Assembly: GCF_963855985.1 (NCBI RefSeq) | Contig: NC_087100.1 | Location: 5,367,001 to 5,431,000 of the forward strand | Reading direction: 5' to 3' | Source: Ostrinia nubilalis | Lineage: Eukaryota > Arthropoda > Insecta > Lepidoptera > Crambidae | DNA length: 64,000 bases | Part shown: in pieces, positions 54,845 through 64,000 of the stretch | How the letters are laid out: each line of letters starts with the position of its first letter | How positions within the stretch are numbered: position 1 is the first letter of the stretch | Notes under the pieces: model-generated | What the model was told of the DNA's origin: nothing | Database searches by the model: none | The model's input: only the letters and a program-made list of their open reading frames with translations | Program-made: the position numbers and the translations under genes

Positions 54845-54965
54845 TAGGCAGGCTTCCCACTCGGTTCACTGGTCTGTCGAAGGCTGTGAGAATTAAGTTC
54901 CTGATGCGGGCAACACAGGACCAGTGATTGTGAAAATCCTTCAGGCAGACCATTGTTCAGCAGCT
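54845..54965 (+). mobile_element. RTE LINE 3' end fragment, old
   Basis: GGCAGGCTTCCCACTCGGTT...GATGCGGGCAACACAGGACC...GTTCAGCAGCTGACATC lines up with the C-terminal coding end of the RTE at 28850-28980 but with many changes and stops. Confidence 0.55.
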
Positions 54966-55097
54966 GACATCTTTTCGTTGGTAGTTTAAATAAATAAATG
55001 TATTTATTGCCTTCGAACTATAATTTATACATAGGTAAAAGAATACATGTAACTTTCGTTGGTAGTTTATTGAATATCTCAGCGATGTACCTATGGG

Positions 55098-55204
55098 TCT
55101 ATCCCCACCTTTCGTTCCCACCGCTGCAACACCTGTCCAGCCAGGATGAAAACCCAACCAGAGAAGGTCAAATGTCAATATTCCAAGGGAAAGTTAAACT
55201 ATCA
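55098..55204. repeat. Interspersed repeat B, copy 3
   Basis: CTATCCCCACCTTTCGTTCC, CCGCTGCAACACCTGTCCAG, AACCCAACCAGAGAAGGTCA: the same order as in the copies at 3505 and 47718, with the ATCTACAGCTTGACCGCC block deleted. Confidence 0.6.
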
Positions 55205-56487
55205 TAGCCAAGTAGGTACAAATTGAACCTACTACCCCCCTTCTTCTATTACGTTTCGGATATCTACGCATCAGCCGTCGTCGCCGGGTCCGCAACGAAT
55301 GCAGGAATCCGATAATGGTTGCAATAAATCCGCACTATCGTAACGCCTTCTGCGATTTTGTTGCGTGGACGTTGCGTGTTGGGATTTGTAATAACATACG
55401 CTATTCTGCAATAGCAAATGTAATAGGCAGGTAATTTTCGCAGAAGATATAATTTAGCTAATAAGGGCGCGGCCTCTTATTTGATAAGAATGAAAAATGG
55501 TATCGTACTTTTCATATTACAGTCTTGAGTAAAACAAAAAAGTAAAAACTATAAAGTTTTTTGGTATTGCTAGTTCCAGCTTGCCAGGATACTTGGCCAA
55601 TCGAACAAACGCAGTAAATGTTTTTAGTATACTTACTTTTGGTATATTTTCGTACAATTTTTGTAATTAATCTATTTCACATTCCCCAGTTCTAAGCGCC
55701 GGTATAGTGAGCTGAAAAATTAAAGCGAAATCATCCCAAAAATTCAATTTTGCATTGTTATCAATACAAACAAAAAGTAAAGTTTTCTTTTTTACGAAAT
55801 CTACGTAAAACATCCCATGAAAAGAAAAGTGTTGAGACATGCATTAATTTTGAAGTGTATCCCGTACTTACCTATCGACCCGTATTCGATACCGATCCGC
55901 AACGATTGCAAGAATCGAATAATGTTGCAATAAATTCGCACTATCGACATAGACGAGATGTGTCGTGACGTCATTGTCTTACTGGAAACGCCTTTTGGGA
56001 ATGTGCTTTTCGATTTATGAGGAAGAGGTCCGAGGTTTTTAGATGGAACTTGTTTTACTGCTGTTCCTGGTATTCTTCCAAACCAATATTCAGCTTTAAA
56101 CGGTACAAATTGGTTGAATGTTTATTTTTAGGTGACCAAAATCAGTCGAACCTGTTCCATCACTTGGTAATAAATTCTAGGTATTAAGAACTTATCTTTG
56201 AGACGAACTTCAACTAATGAAACTTTATTGAGAACTAGTGGTTGGTGAAACTATTACTGGCTTTAAAACTAATCGCTTTAAAACTTGCGTATCCAGAAAG
56301 ATTAAACTTTTATTTTATTTTCATCAACAGTACCTTTTATCTACGAAGACTTTTTTGTATATTCTTTGAAACAGAAATCTCTTTGATCAACACTGAATAT
56401 AAAATTATCTCATAGTGTCAGAAAAAAAAATCAAATTATAATTTATTTAATTTATTGAAAAAGATAGGTACACCAATGACATATAAC
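55205..56487. other. Non-coding DNA, small diverged duplication
   Basis: No gene. GCAACGAATGCAGGAATCCGATAATGGTTGCAATAAATCCGCACTATCG (from 55291) and a diverged copy from 55900 (GCAACGATTGCAAGAATCGA...) form a direct repeat about 610 bases apart; origin unknown. Confidence 0.45.
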
Positions 56488-57090
56488 TTTTTTTTTTTTT
56501 TTTTTTTTTTTTTTATGCATAACAAGGCAGGTATTTGACCACAATCGCACCTGATGTTAAGTGGGATGCAGTCTAGGATGGTACATATCTGCCCTGTAAG
56601 TGCTTATTCACTCTCGCCTTGAAGAGGCCCGGATTATAGTTTTCGGGAAAGACAGCAGCAGGCAACGAATTCCAGTCCCTAGCTGTTCGCATTATAAAAG
56701 AGTCATCGAAACGCTTAGTGCGAGCTGGTGGAATGTCAACAATATAGGGATGGTACGCTAACCTGCGTCTGGTTCCCCGATGACGGAAGGGGGCTGGTGG
56801 AATTAATTCGTGTAATTCTTTCGCACATTCTCCGAAGTGTAGCCTGTAGAAAACCGATAGGGATGCTACCTTACGGCGATGGTCAAGTTCCTGGAGCGCC
56901 GCTTCAACAAGGGTAGGGCTGTCGATAAGTCTTCTGGCACGCCTTTCCACCGAATCCAAAGTAGCCAAATGTTTCTTGGCAGAGCCGTCCCAGAGGTGGC
57001 AGCAGTATTCCATGCAAGGTCGGATCTGTGCTTTATAAAGCTGCAGCCTTTGCTTCTTGGAGAAGTACTTTACATACAAATACTGAATTG
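56488..57090 (-). mobile_element. 5'-truncated LINE with 27-base poly(A) tail
   Basis: Minus-strand coding end of a reverse transcriptase (56573-57079), a short 3' UTR containing ATCCCACTTAACATCAGGTG, then a run of 27 T on the plus strand (56488-56514), that is a poly(A) tail. No clear target duplication was found. The long unbroken tail suggests a fairly recent insertion. Confidence 0.75.
56573..57079 (-). pseudogene. LINE reverse transcriptase C-terminal fragment
   Basis: A 168-residue frame (first codon TTG, so start arbitrary). It begins LYKAQIRPCMEYCCHLWDGS, followed by LDSVERRARRLID, HRRKVASLSVFYRLHFGEC, FRHRGTRRRLAYHPYIVDIP and RTARDWNSLPAAVFP. These are the thumb and C-terminal motifs of a poly(A)-tailed insect LINE common in Lepidoptera; I cannot name the clade with certainty. 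The catalytic domain is missing. No internal stops. Confidence 0.75.
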
Positions 57091-57234
57091 ATCCAACAGA
57101 GTAGGTTACAAACCAGTGTAACCCTTTTTGGTATCATATTCCCAAATAGGCATCTTCAACTAAAATATGTAGAACAGAAATTGCTTGTGACCATGGCTGC
57201 AGCATAGCAGCCGAAACGTCAAGCCTTGAGTAAT

Positions 57235-57387
57235 TAACGCCCGTATTCACAAATATTTCTATGAAGTCTCACAGTGCGCTTGGACGCACAGGGTATGCAC
57301 ATGAACCAATAACAGAGCTCTATTCAACGCTGTGCGTTCGATTTTCTGCTTCACTTAAGCAAGCATCGTTTGTGAATATGGGCGTAA
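57235..57387. mobile_element. MITE family A, copy 3, with TAA duplication
   Basis: TAA at 57235-57237 and 57385-57387 flank CGCCCGTATTCACAAATATT...GTTTGTGAATATGGGCG. This is the copy with the clearest target duplication. Confidence 0.82.
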
Positions 57388-57401
57388 GTAATTCATAATA
57401 T

Positions 57402-58365
57402 TAGTACGAGAGCCCACGACCAAAATTTTTGTGTCATAGCAATACGGCCAAAACCGCATCAAATCGAAAGATACGATTATCCTGAACTCGAAAATACCAA
57501 TATCAGACATTTTCCGCGTAGCGTTTGATCTGACCGAATTTTCAAAATTGTCAAAGAATTTTACCGAACTGCATCATAGCAATATGTCTGATTTGCAGAC
57601 TGTAGTTGAATGATAGTTCTGAGATACCGGAAACATTATTTTCAGACGTTAGTGGTGTAGCGCAAACCCGTAAAATCACTTAAAAAAATTAAAAATGAGA
57701 CAAAAAAAATGTCTCATAGCAATACGTCTGAAAATCTTTTTTATTAGTAAATTTTGGTTATTTGATGCGAACAAAACAATTTTCAGACGGAAATGTGAAC
57801 GCATTAAATTTTGAGACCGTTTTGAAAATGTTAACAAATTTTACCGATCGGTATCATAGCAATATGTCTGAAAATTGTTGGACATGATAAAATAAGTTGT
57901 CCACATGTGCAAAAAATTTATATCAGACAAATTAAGTGTAGCACCTTCTCTATCATACAACTTTTTGATACACTTAAAGTGTCTGAAAACAGGTTTTTGG
58001 TAATCATGGCAGCAATACGAAAAGTTGAAAAAAATATATATCCGTATTGCTATGCTACAGGTCGGCTAAATTTGTTAACATTTTCAAAAATGCGCTCAGG
58101 CTATATGCTACGCGCAAAATGTCTGAAAACAAACTTTTTCGTAATACAATTATAAAATCTATGTACATTTTCACTATCAGACGTATTGCTATAATACCGA
58201 CTGTCTTTTTTATTTGACACAGCAGAAATGGCCTCCCACGCAGTTGCTACACTTTCGACCGTTACTACACACCTAGTCGGGTTCAGAATCATACAATCTA
58301 ACGATTTTATAGGGTTTTTGCCGTATTGCTATGAGACATGGTTTTGGTCGTGGGCTCTCGTACTA
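57402..58365. mobile_element. 960-bp TA-flanked element with repeated CATAGCAATACGTCTGAAA motif
   Basis: TA, GTACGAGAGCCCACGACCAAAA at 57404; the right end at 58363 is the inverse, then TA. The TIR continues as TGTCATAGCAATACGGC on the left and GCCGTATTGCTATGAGACA on the right, about 45 bp with a small gap. The core word CATAGCAATAYGTCTGAAA or part of it recurs in both orientations at about 57436, 57583, 57716, 57851, 58041, 58181 and 58320. TCTGAAAA also occurs alone. The only open frames are short and run through the motifs. A non-autonomous DNA transposon with internally distributed transposase-binding-like sites is the most natural reading. Confidence 0.75.
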
Positions 58366-59447
58366 TATGTCGTGGCGTGTTTCTCTATTTTAGTTGAAAT
58401 GGAACGCGAACTTTAAAAATTATATTAGGCAACTTCAAATTTGGGCGGATAAAAAATAGTTTGTACCACAAAAAGAAACTCATTATGCTATGAGAGTCAT
58501 CTCTGGCAAAGTTTTTCCTTTTCATGCCGCGGGCTGCAGCGAACTTCTGTGGTAGCAGCTGCCGGCTTCTTGCCGAGTAATTATACGTGTTTCAAAATCA
58601 TTCCAGTTTCCTCCGGATTTACTTTTGATAAGAACATTCGGTGTGAACATCTTTTTAGTTTTGATTACATTGCGGTGTTAATATCGCCTTAATTTAAACA
58701 AGTACAGGGTGGGCCAAATTTTTGGAAATAGCGACGCTTGATTTCTCGTAATCGGTTTCAGGTAAGGACGTGTGGGTAATGGAAAACTGTGCATAACTTC
58801 ATGAATTTTTAGCATCATTATTTTGAACGTTTGTGAGCACGTTTGTCTCTTTCACGGCAAAAATTAGTGAACGGAGTTTGATGAAACTTTACAATGCTAT
58901 TAATTGTTCATATAAGTAATTCAATATTACTATAATATACTATAACATATAATAGGCTATAATTTATAAAGATCTATGGCAAACTAATTAACACGCGGGT
59001 AAAGTCGGGGAAATAGCTATGTTGTTGATATCTCATTGCTGAAAAATGAAGGATTCTTACTTTCAAGAACTGCCCCCTAGTTAGTAAAACAGTAAATCCA
59101 GAACATATTTTTAATTGAAAATCGAACGAATATTTCGCGGAAATGTAACGGTTTTTCCTCATAATTATAGAATACTTTTGGGTCTGCTTTATTTTAACCC
59201 TTTCCTCAATCAAATTTAATACCTATTTAATTTACAAATACGTAATTGACTTCCATTTCTAAGAAACAGAGTTTCTTTTCGTTTTAAAACCTTATCCTAC
59301 AATTTCATTATGAAATTTTTATGTTAAATGGGGTTTTCCTCTATAATAAATCCACTAAAATGGTGCAGATGCGATCTATGTTGGAACGAGTCTGTCCAGA
59401 AGATACATAGATTAAAATACCCTGCAAGTCTTATTTTATGAATTCTT
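58366..59447. other. AT-rich non-coding DNA, possible solo mariner-type end
   Basis: At 58703 TACAGGGTGGGCCAAATTTT has the look of a Tc1/mariner terminus after a TA, but I found no matching opposite end. Nothing else recognised. Confidence 0.35.
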
Positions 59448-59645
59448 AAACAGAGACTGAAAGAAACTTTCGATATATTGGTCGTTTAGCAAGAGTTAAC
59501 AGATTGTATTAACAGATACAATTCTTTAGCTTAGGCGCAGACCACCAACTTTTAGTTGGCCGATGGTTGGGCCCGATTCTAATTTGTATGAAGAATCGAC
59601 CGATACCAAATCGGTGTAATGTGCGCACTTCCAACATCTCCATAC

Positions 59646-59659
59646 TGATCAACAGCTCG
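59646..59659. repeat. R1-clade LINE target duplication, left
   Basis: TGATCAACAGCTCG, repeated exactly at 62853-62866. Confidence 0.9.
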
Positions 59660-59661
59660 GA

Positions 59662-62600
59662 TTGGACGCTGTTCTAGTCCAAGAACAGTACTCGCAGTCC
59701 GAGCTTGTCCTCCAGCGCGGCCTCTCGTCCCAGGCGGGCGTCTTCGTGGCCGGGTCCCATCTCTCCATCGCGGTACTCCAGCACCTGACGAACGACCGCT
59801 GCACGGTGGCGTACATCCATGAGGCCGATTTATACGTCGTCTCAGCGTATTTCAAGTACGGCGAGGAGATCGACCCGCACATCCACCATCTTGAGCGGGT
59901 CTTCGACGCGTTAGCGGGAAAACGCATCATCGTGGGAGCTGACGCCAATGCCCACTCACCGCTGTGGCACAGCAGGCCGGACCAAACCACTGGGCGAGGC
60001 AGAGTGGCTGACCATCGTAGGTCGTCGGTTGAGGACTTCATCTTGGGACACGACCTCGTCGTAGTCAACACCCCAGACCAACCGGCGACCTTCAGCACTG
60101 CAAACGGGGAATCAAGCGTGGACATAACACTCTCCACCAGGAACGTCACAGTCACGGACTGGAAAGTCCATGTGGGGGCCAGCACTAGTGACCATCGCCT
60201 TATCACGTTCAGAGTTGGCCGATCCTCCGCACGAAACATTACCACAGAGCGCGCAGAGCCAGGCGAGGAGCCTCCGAGATTTCGGGATCGGGGTGTCAAT
60301 TGGGACCGCTTCGAGAGTGCTATCCATGAGCGAATGGGATATCTGGATATGAGGGAGCCTGCGTCCTTGGTTAGCAGGCGCTTCACTAACGTGATTGTCC
60401 GCGCTGCGCATCAAACCCTCGGTATAAAGAGGAAGAGCCGGGACGTGGGTTATGAATGGTGGACGCCTGAACTAGACGATCTCAGGAAGGCAAACGGCGC
60501 TTCACGCCGTGCGTGGCAGAGGCTCAGGAAGAGAGGGGGCAGGGCGGAGGAGATTGCACGAGAGGAGTTCCATGCGAGTAGAGCGCGATATAGAAGGAGA
60601 AAGGAGGAGACGGAGCTCGCGTTCTTCCGGGGGCTTGCCGAGTCCGGCAACGAGGACCCGTGGGGTCTGGCCTACCGTGTGGCGAGTGGCAGGAAGCGTC
60701 CGCCCTCGAACGTAATCAACGGCACGAAGTTCGCCGAAGGCTTTGCGGGGACTGTGGACGAAGCCATGCACGGCCTTGTGTATGCTCTGTGCCCGGACGA
60801 CGATCCGTCTAAGGACACAGAGTACCACAAACAGGTGCGGATCTCGGCTGCCCTGGTCCCCTCTGGCCCAGACGCGTCTCCTCCGTCCCTTGAGTATCTG
60901 CGAATCATGGTTAAGCAATTGCCCAACACCGCACCGGGACTGGATGGAGTGACCGCAAGAATGTTGACGCATGTCTGGAAGGCTGCATCGGTGGAGTTCC
61001 ACCTGGTGTACGCCAAGTGTGTGGAGGAAGGTGTGTTTCCGGATGTGTGGAAGGACGGTCGACTGCTCGTGCTGCCAAAAGGTAATGACAAGCCCCTCAC
61101 CGACCCCAAGGCGTACCGACCAATTACGCTTCTCTCGATCTTGGGTAAACTGCTTGAGCGTGTAATGTTACACTGCGCGCCTCAGATCTCTAGCGGGATG
61201 TCGGACTGCCAGCATGGCTTCACCAGAGGTAAGTCGACAGTGACAGCGATCGACGCGATTACCGACACGGCCAGGGCGTCCACAGCGAAGTACGTCCAAG
61301 CTGTGTTTCTTGACATCTCGGGTGCGTTCGACAACGCCTGGTGGCCGATGGTGATGCTGAAGGCCAAAAGAGGAGGATGCCCGCCCAATGTCTATCGGAT
61401 GTTGGCGGGATACTTCTCCGGACGCCGGGTTGGCTTAACCGTCGGCAGCCGGGAGTTGTGGAAAGTTTCCACCATGGGGTGTCCGCAGGGTTCTGTGCTT
61501 GGACCAACGTTGTGGAACGTTCTGTTGGACGACCTGTTGAGATCGCCGATGCCGGAGGGGGTGAGCATGGTGGCGTACGCCGATGACGTCACCATTTTGA
61601 TTGAGGCGCAATCGAGAGCCAGCATCGAGTCGAAGGCCACAGAGGCCCTTAATATCGCGTCTGATTGGGGAGCTCGGAACCGACTGGGATTCTCTCCTGC
61701 CAAGTCGTCCATGATGACAATCAGGGGGAAATTCCAGAGGCCCCCAATCATCAAACTTGATGGCGCCTCGATCCGACAGGTGAGCTCAGGAACAGTGCTC
61801 GGCGTGGTGATCGATTCGGGTCTTTTGTTCACGCAGCATGCACAGGACATTGTAGAGCGCGCAGCCAAATGCTTCGGGAAGGTTTCGCGTGTGTCTGCGT
61901 CCTCCTGGGGCATTCGATACCCCGGTCTGCGCATTCTCTACCAGGGAACGTTCGTTGCCACGCTTGTGTATGCTGCGGCGTGTTGGTTTGAGCGGGTCAA
62001 AGTCCAGTCGGTGGGCGGGATTGTCCTGAGGGGGCAGAGGCCGGCACTCGTGCTGCTGACGAAGGCCTACCGGTCTGTCAGCACGGCCGCGCTCCCGGTT
62101 TTGGCCGGAGTGTTGCCCGCCGACCTCGAGGTGGAGTATGCTGGACGGACGGCTGTACTGAGGACGCGCCAGCTCGCGACCCTGGACGAGATGAGCAGTC
62201 GAAAACGCGATATACGGGACTCGGTGATCGTATTTTGGCAGCAGCGTTGGGAGCAGGAGACCAAAGGTCGTGAGCTCTATCAGTTCTTCCCGGAGGTGGC
62301 TGGTAGGCTCAGCATGCGCTGGGTCCAACCGGACTATGTGACCTCGCAGATACTCACTGGACACGGGTGCTTCAATAAAAGGCTGAGCGACATGAAGCTG
62401 CGAGAGGGGAGTATGTGTGAGTGCGGCGAGAGTGAGGAGGACAGGCACCACGTTCTGTGGTACTGTCCTCTGTATGAAGACCTGCGGTGTGAGATGCTGA
62501 GTGGGATAGCGCTCTCGGAGGGGTACGGTCCTGCGTGGTACCCCGATCTTGTCAGCTCGGAGGCGAACTTCGCGCGGCTGCGAGGTTTCGCGCACGCGTG

Positions 62601-62718
62601 GCATAGGAGGCGGAACGGACAGACGCCTAGCGGCCAGGCACCGGATGGTGCCAACGTGCCAGTAGAGTCCATGCCCCAGAAGGGGGAGAGTGGCAAGGGA
62701 CAAATGGACAAAGATTAA
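59662..62718 (+). pseudogene. R1-clade ORF2: endonuclease, reverse transcriptase, CCHC (N-terminus missing)
   Basis: 1018 residues without a stop; the first codon is TTG at the truncation junction, not a true start. Endonuclease (1-185) begins at DAVLVQEQYS and keeps GADANAHSPLW (D94, N96, H98), D154 and SDHRLITF (D177, H178). Reverse transcriptase: PGLDGVTARML (about 425), PKAYRPITLL, FLDISGAFDNAW (catalytic D551), PQGSVLGPTLWN and AYADDVTIL (D641, D642). The C-terminal zinc motif is CECG...HHVLWYC (C919, C921, H930, C935). Domain order and motifs fit the R1 clade. It lacks the first endonuclease motifs, so it is probably not competent, although the remaining catalytic residues are all in place. 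Confidence 0.88.
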
Positions 62719-62852
62719 AGAACTTGTAGAGAGTCAAGAATTGCGCGCGGTGGAGTGCAATCTGCCGTAGGCAGCCGCAATTCCGCGCGCATCTCTCAAG
62801 ATTCGGCCACAATAACCGCGAGGTTGGTATGGCCATGGGTGGTGGTGGGATT
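62719..62852 (+). other. Structured 3' UTR of the R1-clade LINE
   Basis: GCGCGCGG (about 62742) pairs with CCGCGCGC (about 62784), and inside it CTGCC/GGCAG forms a second stem around GTA. Such a 3' hairpin is where the reverse transcriptase of several LINE clades recognises its own RNA. Confidence 0.5.
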
Positions 62853-62866
62853 TGATCAACAGCTCG
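62853..62866. repeat. R1-clade LINE target duplication, right
   Basis: TGATCAACAGCTCG, identical to 59646-59659. Confidence 0.9.
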
Positions 62867-62957
62867 ATCCAACAATCGGCCAACTAAAAATCCGGTAGTC
62901 TGCGCCTAGGCTAACAGATACAATAATCTTTTCGAAAGTTTCTTTCAGTCTCTGTTT

Positions 62958-63872
62958 CTTTCAGTCTAAAATAATTTGAAAAGTCGGTTTACAATAAGAA
63001 TGTGATAAAATTTTGTTTCAGAAATTATTACTGCACTTAACAACATTGATGAACGTCCAACCCTACATTTTCTAAGTCCAAATGGCTTCATTTCCACAAA
63101 CTCGGGATTATTACACGAAATAGCAAGGTATTAAAACTACAATCGAAATGGAAACCAGGTTTCGTCTCGCAACTGTTTATTTTTACGCCATTACGTTAGA
63201 TTTACAACCGTGCGGCCCATTATCTTCGCCAAAACTACCGACTTTGGTTGCAGCGCAAAATGGAAAATAAAAGTTGGCCATTTGTAAGTCCATGGAGTAC
63301 TTTGTTCACACTGAATTTCAGCCGCGGGTGGGACTTAGTTTTTTATTAGAGCGTTTTATCGCTATGTAAAACATAAATTAGAAAATAATACATCAAGAAG
63401 TTTAGATTAAAATATGATTAGGTTTATTAGTATCAAACAACAGACATTTGGACGATGTTTTAGGTCCGCATTAAACGACAACCAGGAATCAAGTGAAGAT
63501 TTCAGCCTCTGAAAAGTTGGAATTCAACAAATTATCCTACTTCAGTTTTACACGAGTTTGGCGCTTTTCAAAATACGAACCCTAGTAACATACTCGTAGC
63601 TAAAGCTCGTTAAAAAATACTGTCCCAAAGATTACTTAAAATTATATTTCAAAGAGCATCACTAGTGTTACAAAAATCTGCCAGCTTTCAAAGAAAAAAC
63701 CGGCTTTTGGATCTCACTGAAAATATCACAATTGTTACTGGCGTTAACCTGGCGGCTAGCTTTGATGTACACTTCAACAAAGGATTTAATTCCGACCCTA
63801 AGTGTTCCTATTCCGAAACACAATGTCCACATTTTCAATCATACCCTTCTCTTTCACTCATCCTGCAACTTT
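62958..63872. other. AT-rich non-coding DNA
   Basis: No gene or repeat recognised. Confidence 0.4.
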
Positions 63873-64000
63873 AATACAGTGTGAGTCACGTTAAAGTGTA
63901 CATATGAAAATAGATGAAACTAGACCTATTTTTATCGACAAAAAAGAGGTAAAAAATTTTTTGCGTTTTTTTTTATTTTTTTTTGGAATTTTTTTTCTTC
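63873..64000 (+). mobile_element. Possible start of a TA-flanked DNA element cut by the window end
   Basis: TACAGTGTGAGTCACGTTAA followed by AT-rich sequence. The TA-CAG start resembles the outer end of the palindromic element at 47901. The other end lies outside the window, so this stays tentative. Confidence 0.25.

Larger units (their letters stand above)
59660..62852 (+). mobile_element. R1-clade LINE, 5'-truncated, 3.2 kb
   Basis: Bounded by an exact 14-bp duplication. The whole retained coding part is open (1018 residues). The 5' truncation removed ORF1 and the first few tens of residues of the endonuclease. The 3' UTR is short, GC-rich and foldable, with no poly(A). GC content is far above that of the surrounding DNA. 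Unlike canonical R1, it is not in rDNA: it landed in a MITE. Confidence 0.88.
59526..62914. mobile_element. MITE split by the LINE (TIR TTAGCTTAGGCGCAGAC)
   Basis: Left TTAGCTTAGGCGCAGACCAC, right the inverse of GTCTGCGCCTAGGCTAA. Inner arms share TTTTTAGTTGGCCGATGGTT-like words. Removing the LINE and one copy of its duplication closes the element to about 180 bp, similar in size and inner sequence to the TTAA-flanked MITE at 30030. Confidence 0.7.
59448..62957. mobile_element. Outer inverted-repeat element of a three-level nest
   Basis: AAACAGAGACTGAAAGAAAC plus TTTCGA at 59448 is repeated exactly inverted up to 62957, a 26-bp perfect TIR. AACAGATACAAT occurs just inside on both sides. Once the inner MITE and LINE are removed, only about 120 bases remain, so this was a small MITE. 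CTT lies on both outer sides as a possible 3-bp duplication. Confidence 0.65.

Noticed and set aside
58703..58725. Tc1/mariner-type end TACAGGGTGGGCCAA
   Set aside because: No inverse partner found within several kb, so it cannot be called an element.
59649..62875. Many minus-strand and alternative-frame ORFs up to 305 residues
   Set aside because: Shadows of the GC-rich R1-clade ORF2, which carries all the recognised motifs.

Overview
The window is AT-rich animal DNA that reads as an intergenic or intronic, transposon-dense region of an insect genome, almost certainly a moth or butterfly. The evidence is a BEL/Pao LTR element, several RTE-type LINE tails ending in (ATG)n-like repeats, an R1-clade LINE, piggyBac-like TTAA elements, and short repeats ending in (GACA)n with the CGCGGGCGAAGCCGCGGGCGG-type border I associate with Lepidoptera. 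I found no convincing host protein-coding gene, rRNA, tRNA gene or CRISPR array. Nearly all open frames above about 150 codons belong to retroelements or lie in low-complexity repeat.

Layout. 1-9 kb: a small inverted-repeat element inside an 80-bp duplication, a GACA-tailed repeat, a hAT-like element with a 150-165 bp tandem array, a LINE 3' tail, and a 1.27-kb TTAA-flanked element. 9.9-10.7 kb: a 5'-truncated LINE with an 11-bp target duplication. 15.1-21.5 kb: a complete 6.3-kb BEL/Pao retrotransposon on the minus strand, with LTRs identical over 264 bp, target duplication ACAAT and a primer site fitting tRNA-Tyr; its gag-protease-pol frame is interrupted twice. 23.3-30.2 kb: a decayed piggyBac-like element, palindromic MITEs, and a 3.2-kb element with 23-bp terminal inverted repeats (TIRs) that holds another MITE and an RTE LINE whose 5' half is inverted. 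32.3-36.4 kb: a 4-kb piggyBac-like element filled with later repeats, including a CAAGC minisatellite between inverted GCATAA arrays. 36.4-39.3 kb: nested MITEs, an RTE tail and a hAT element with an exact 8-bp duplication. 44.6-49.0 kb: a LINE 3' end, an internally deleted piggyBac-like element that keeps both protein ends, and a 1.15-kb near-palindrome. 50.3-51.4 kb: a five-unit tandem array split by a hAT MITE. 56.5-58.4 kb: a LINE tail and a 960-bp element built around a repeated CATAGCAATACGTCTGAAA motif. 59.4-63.0 kb: a three-level nest, an R1-clade LINE inside a MITE inside another inverted-repeat element.

The only elements with long open frames are the BEL/Pao element (possibly recent) and the R1-clade LINE (5'-truncated). 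Everything else is non-autonomous or decayed. The window is best read as a record of successive insertions. Coordinates of old repeats are approximate; family names rest on motifs and termini read by eye, not on database searches.
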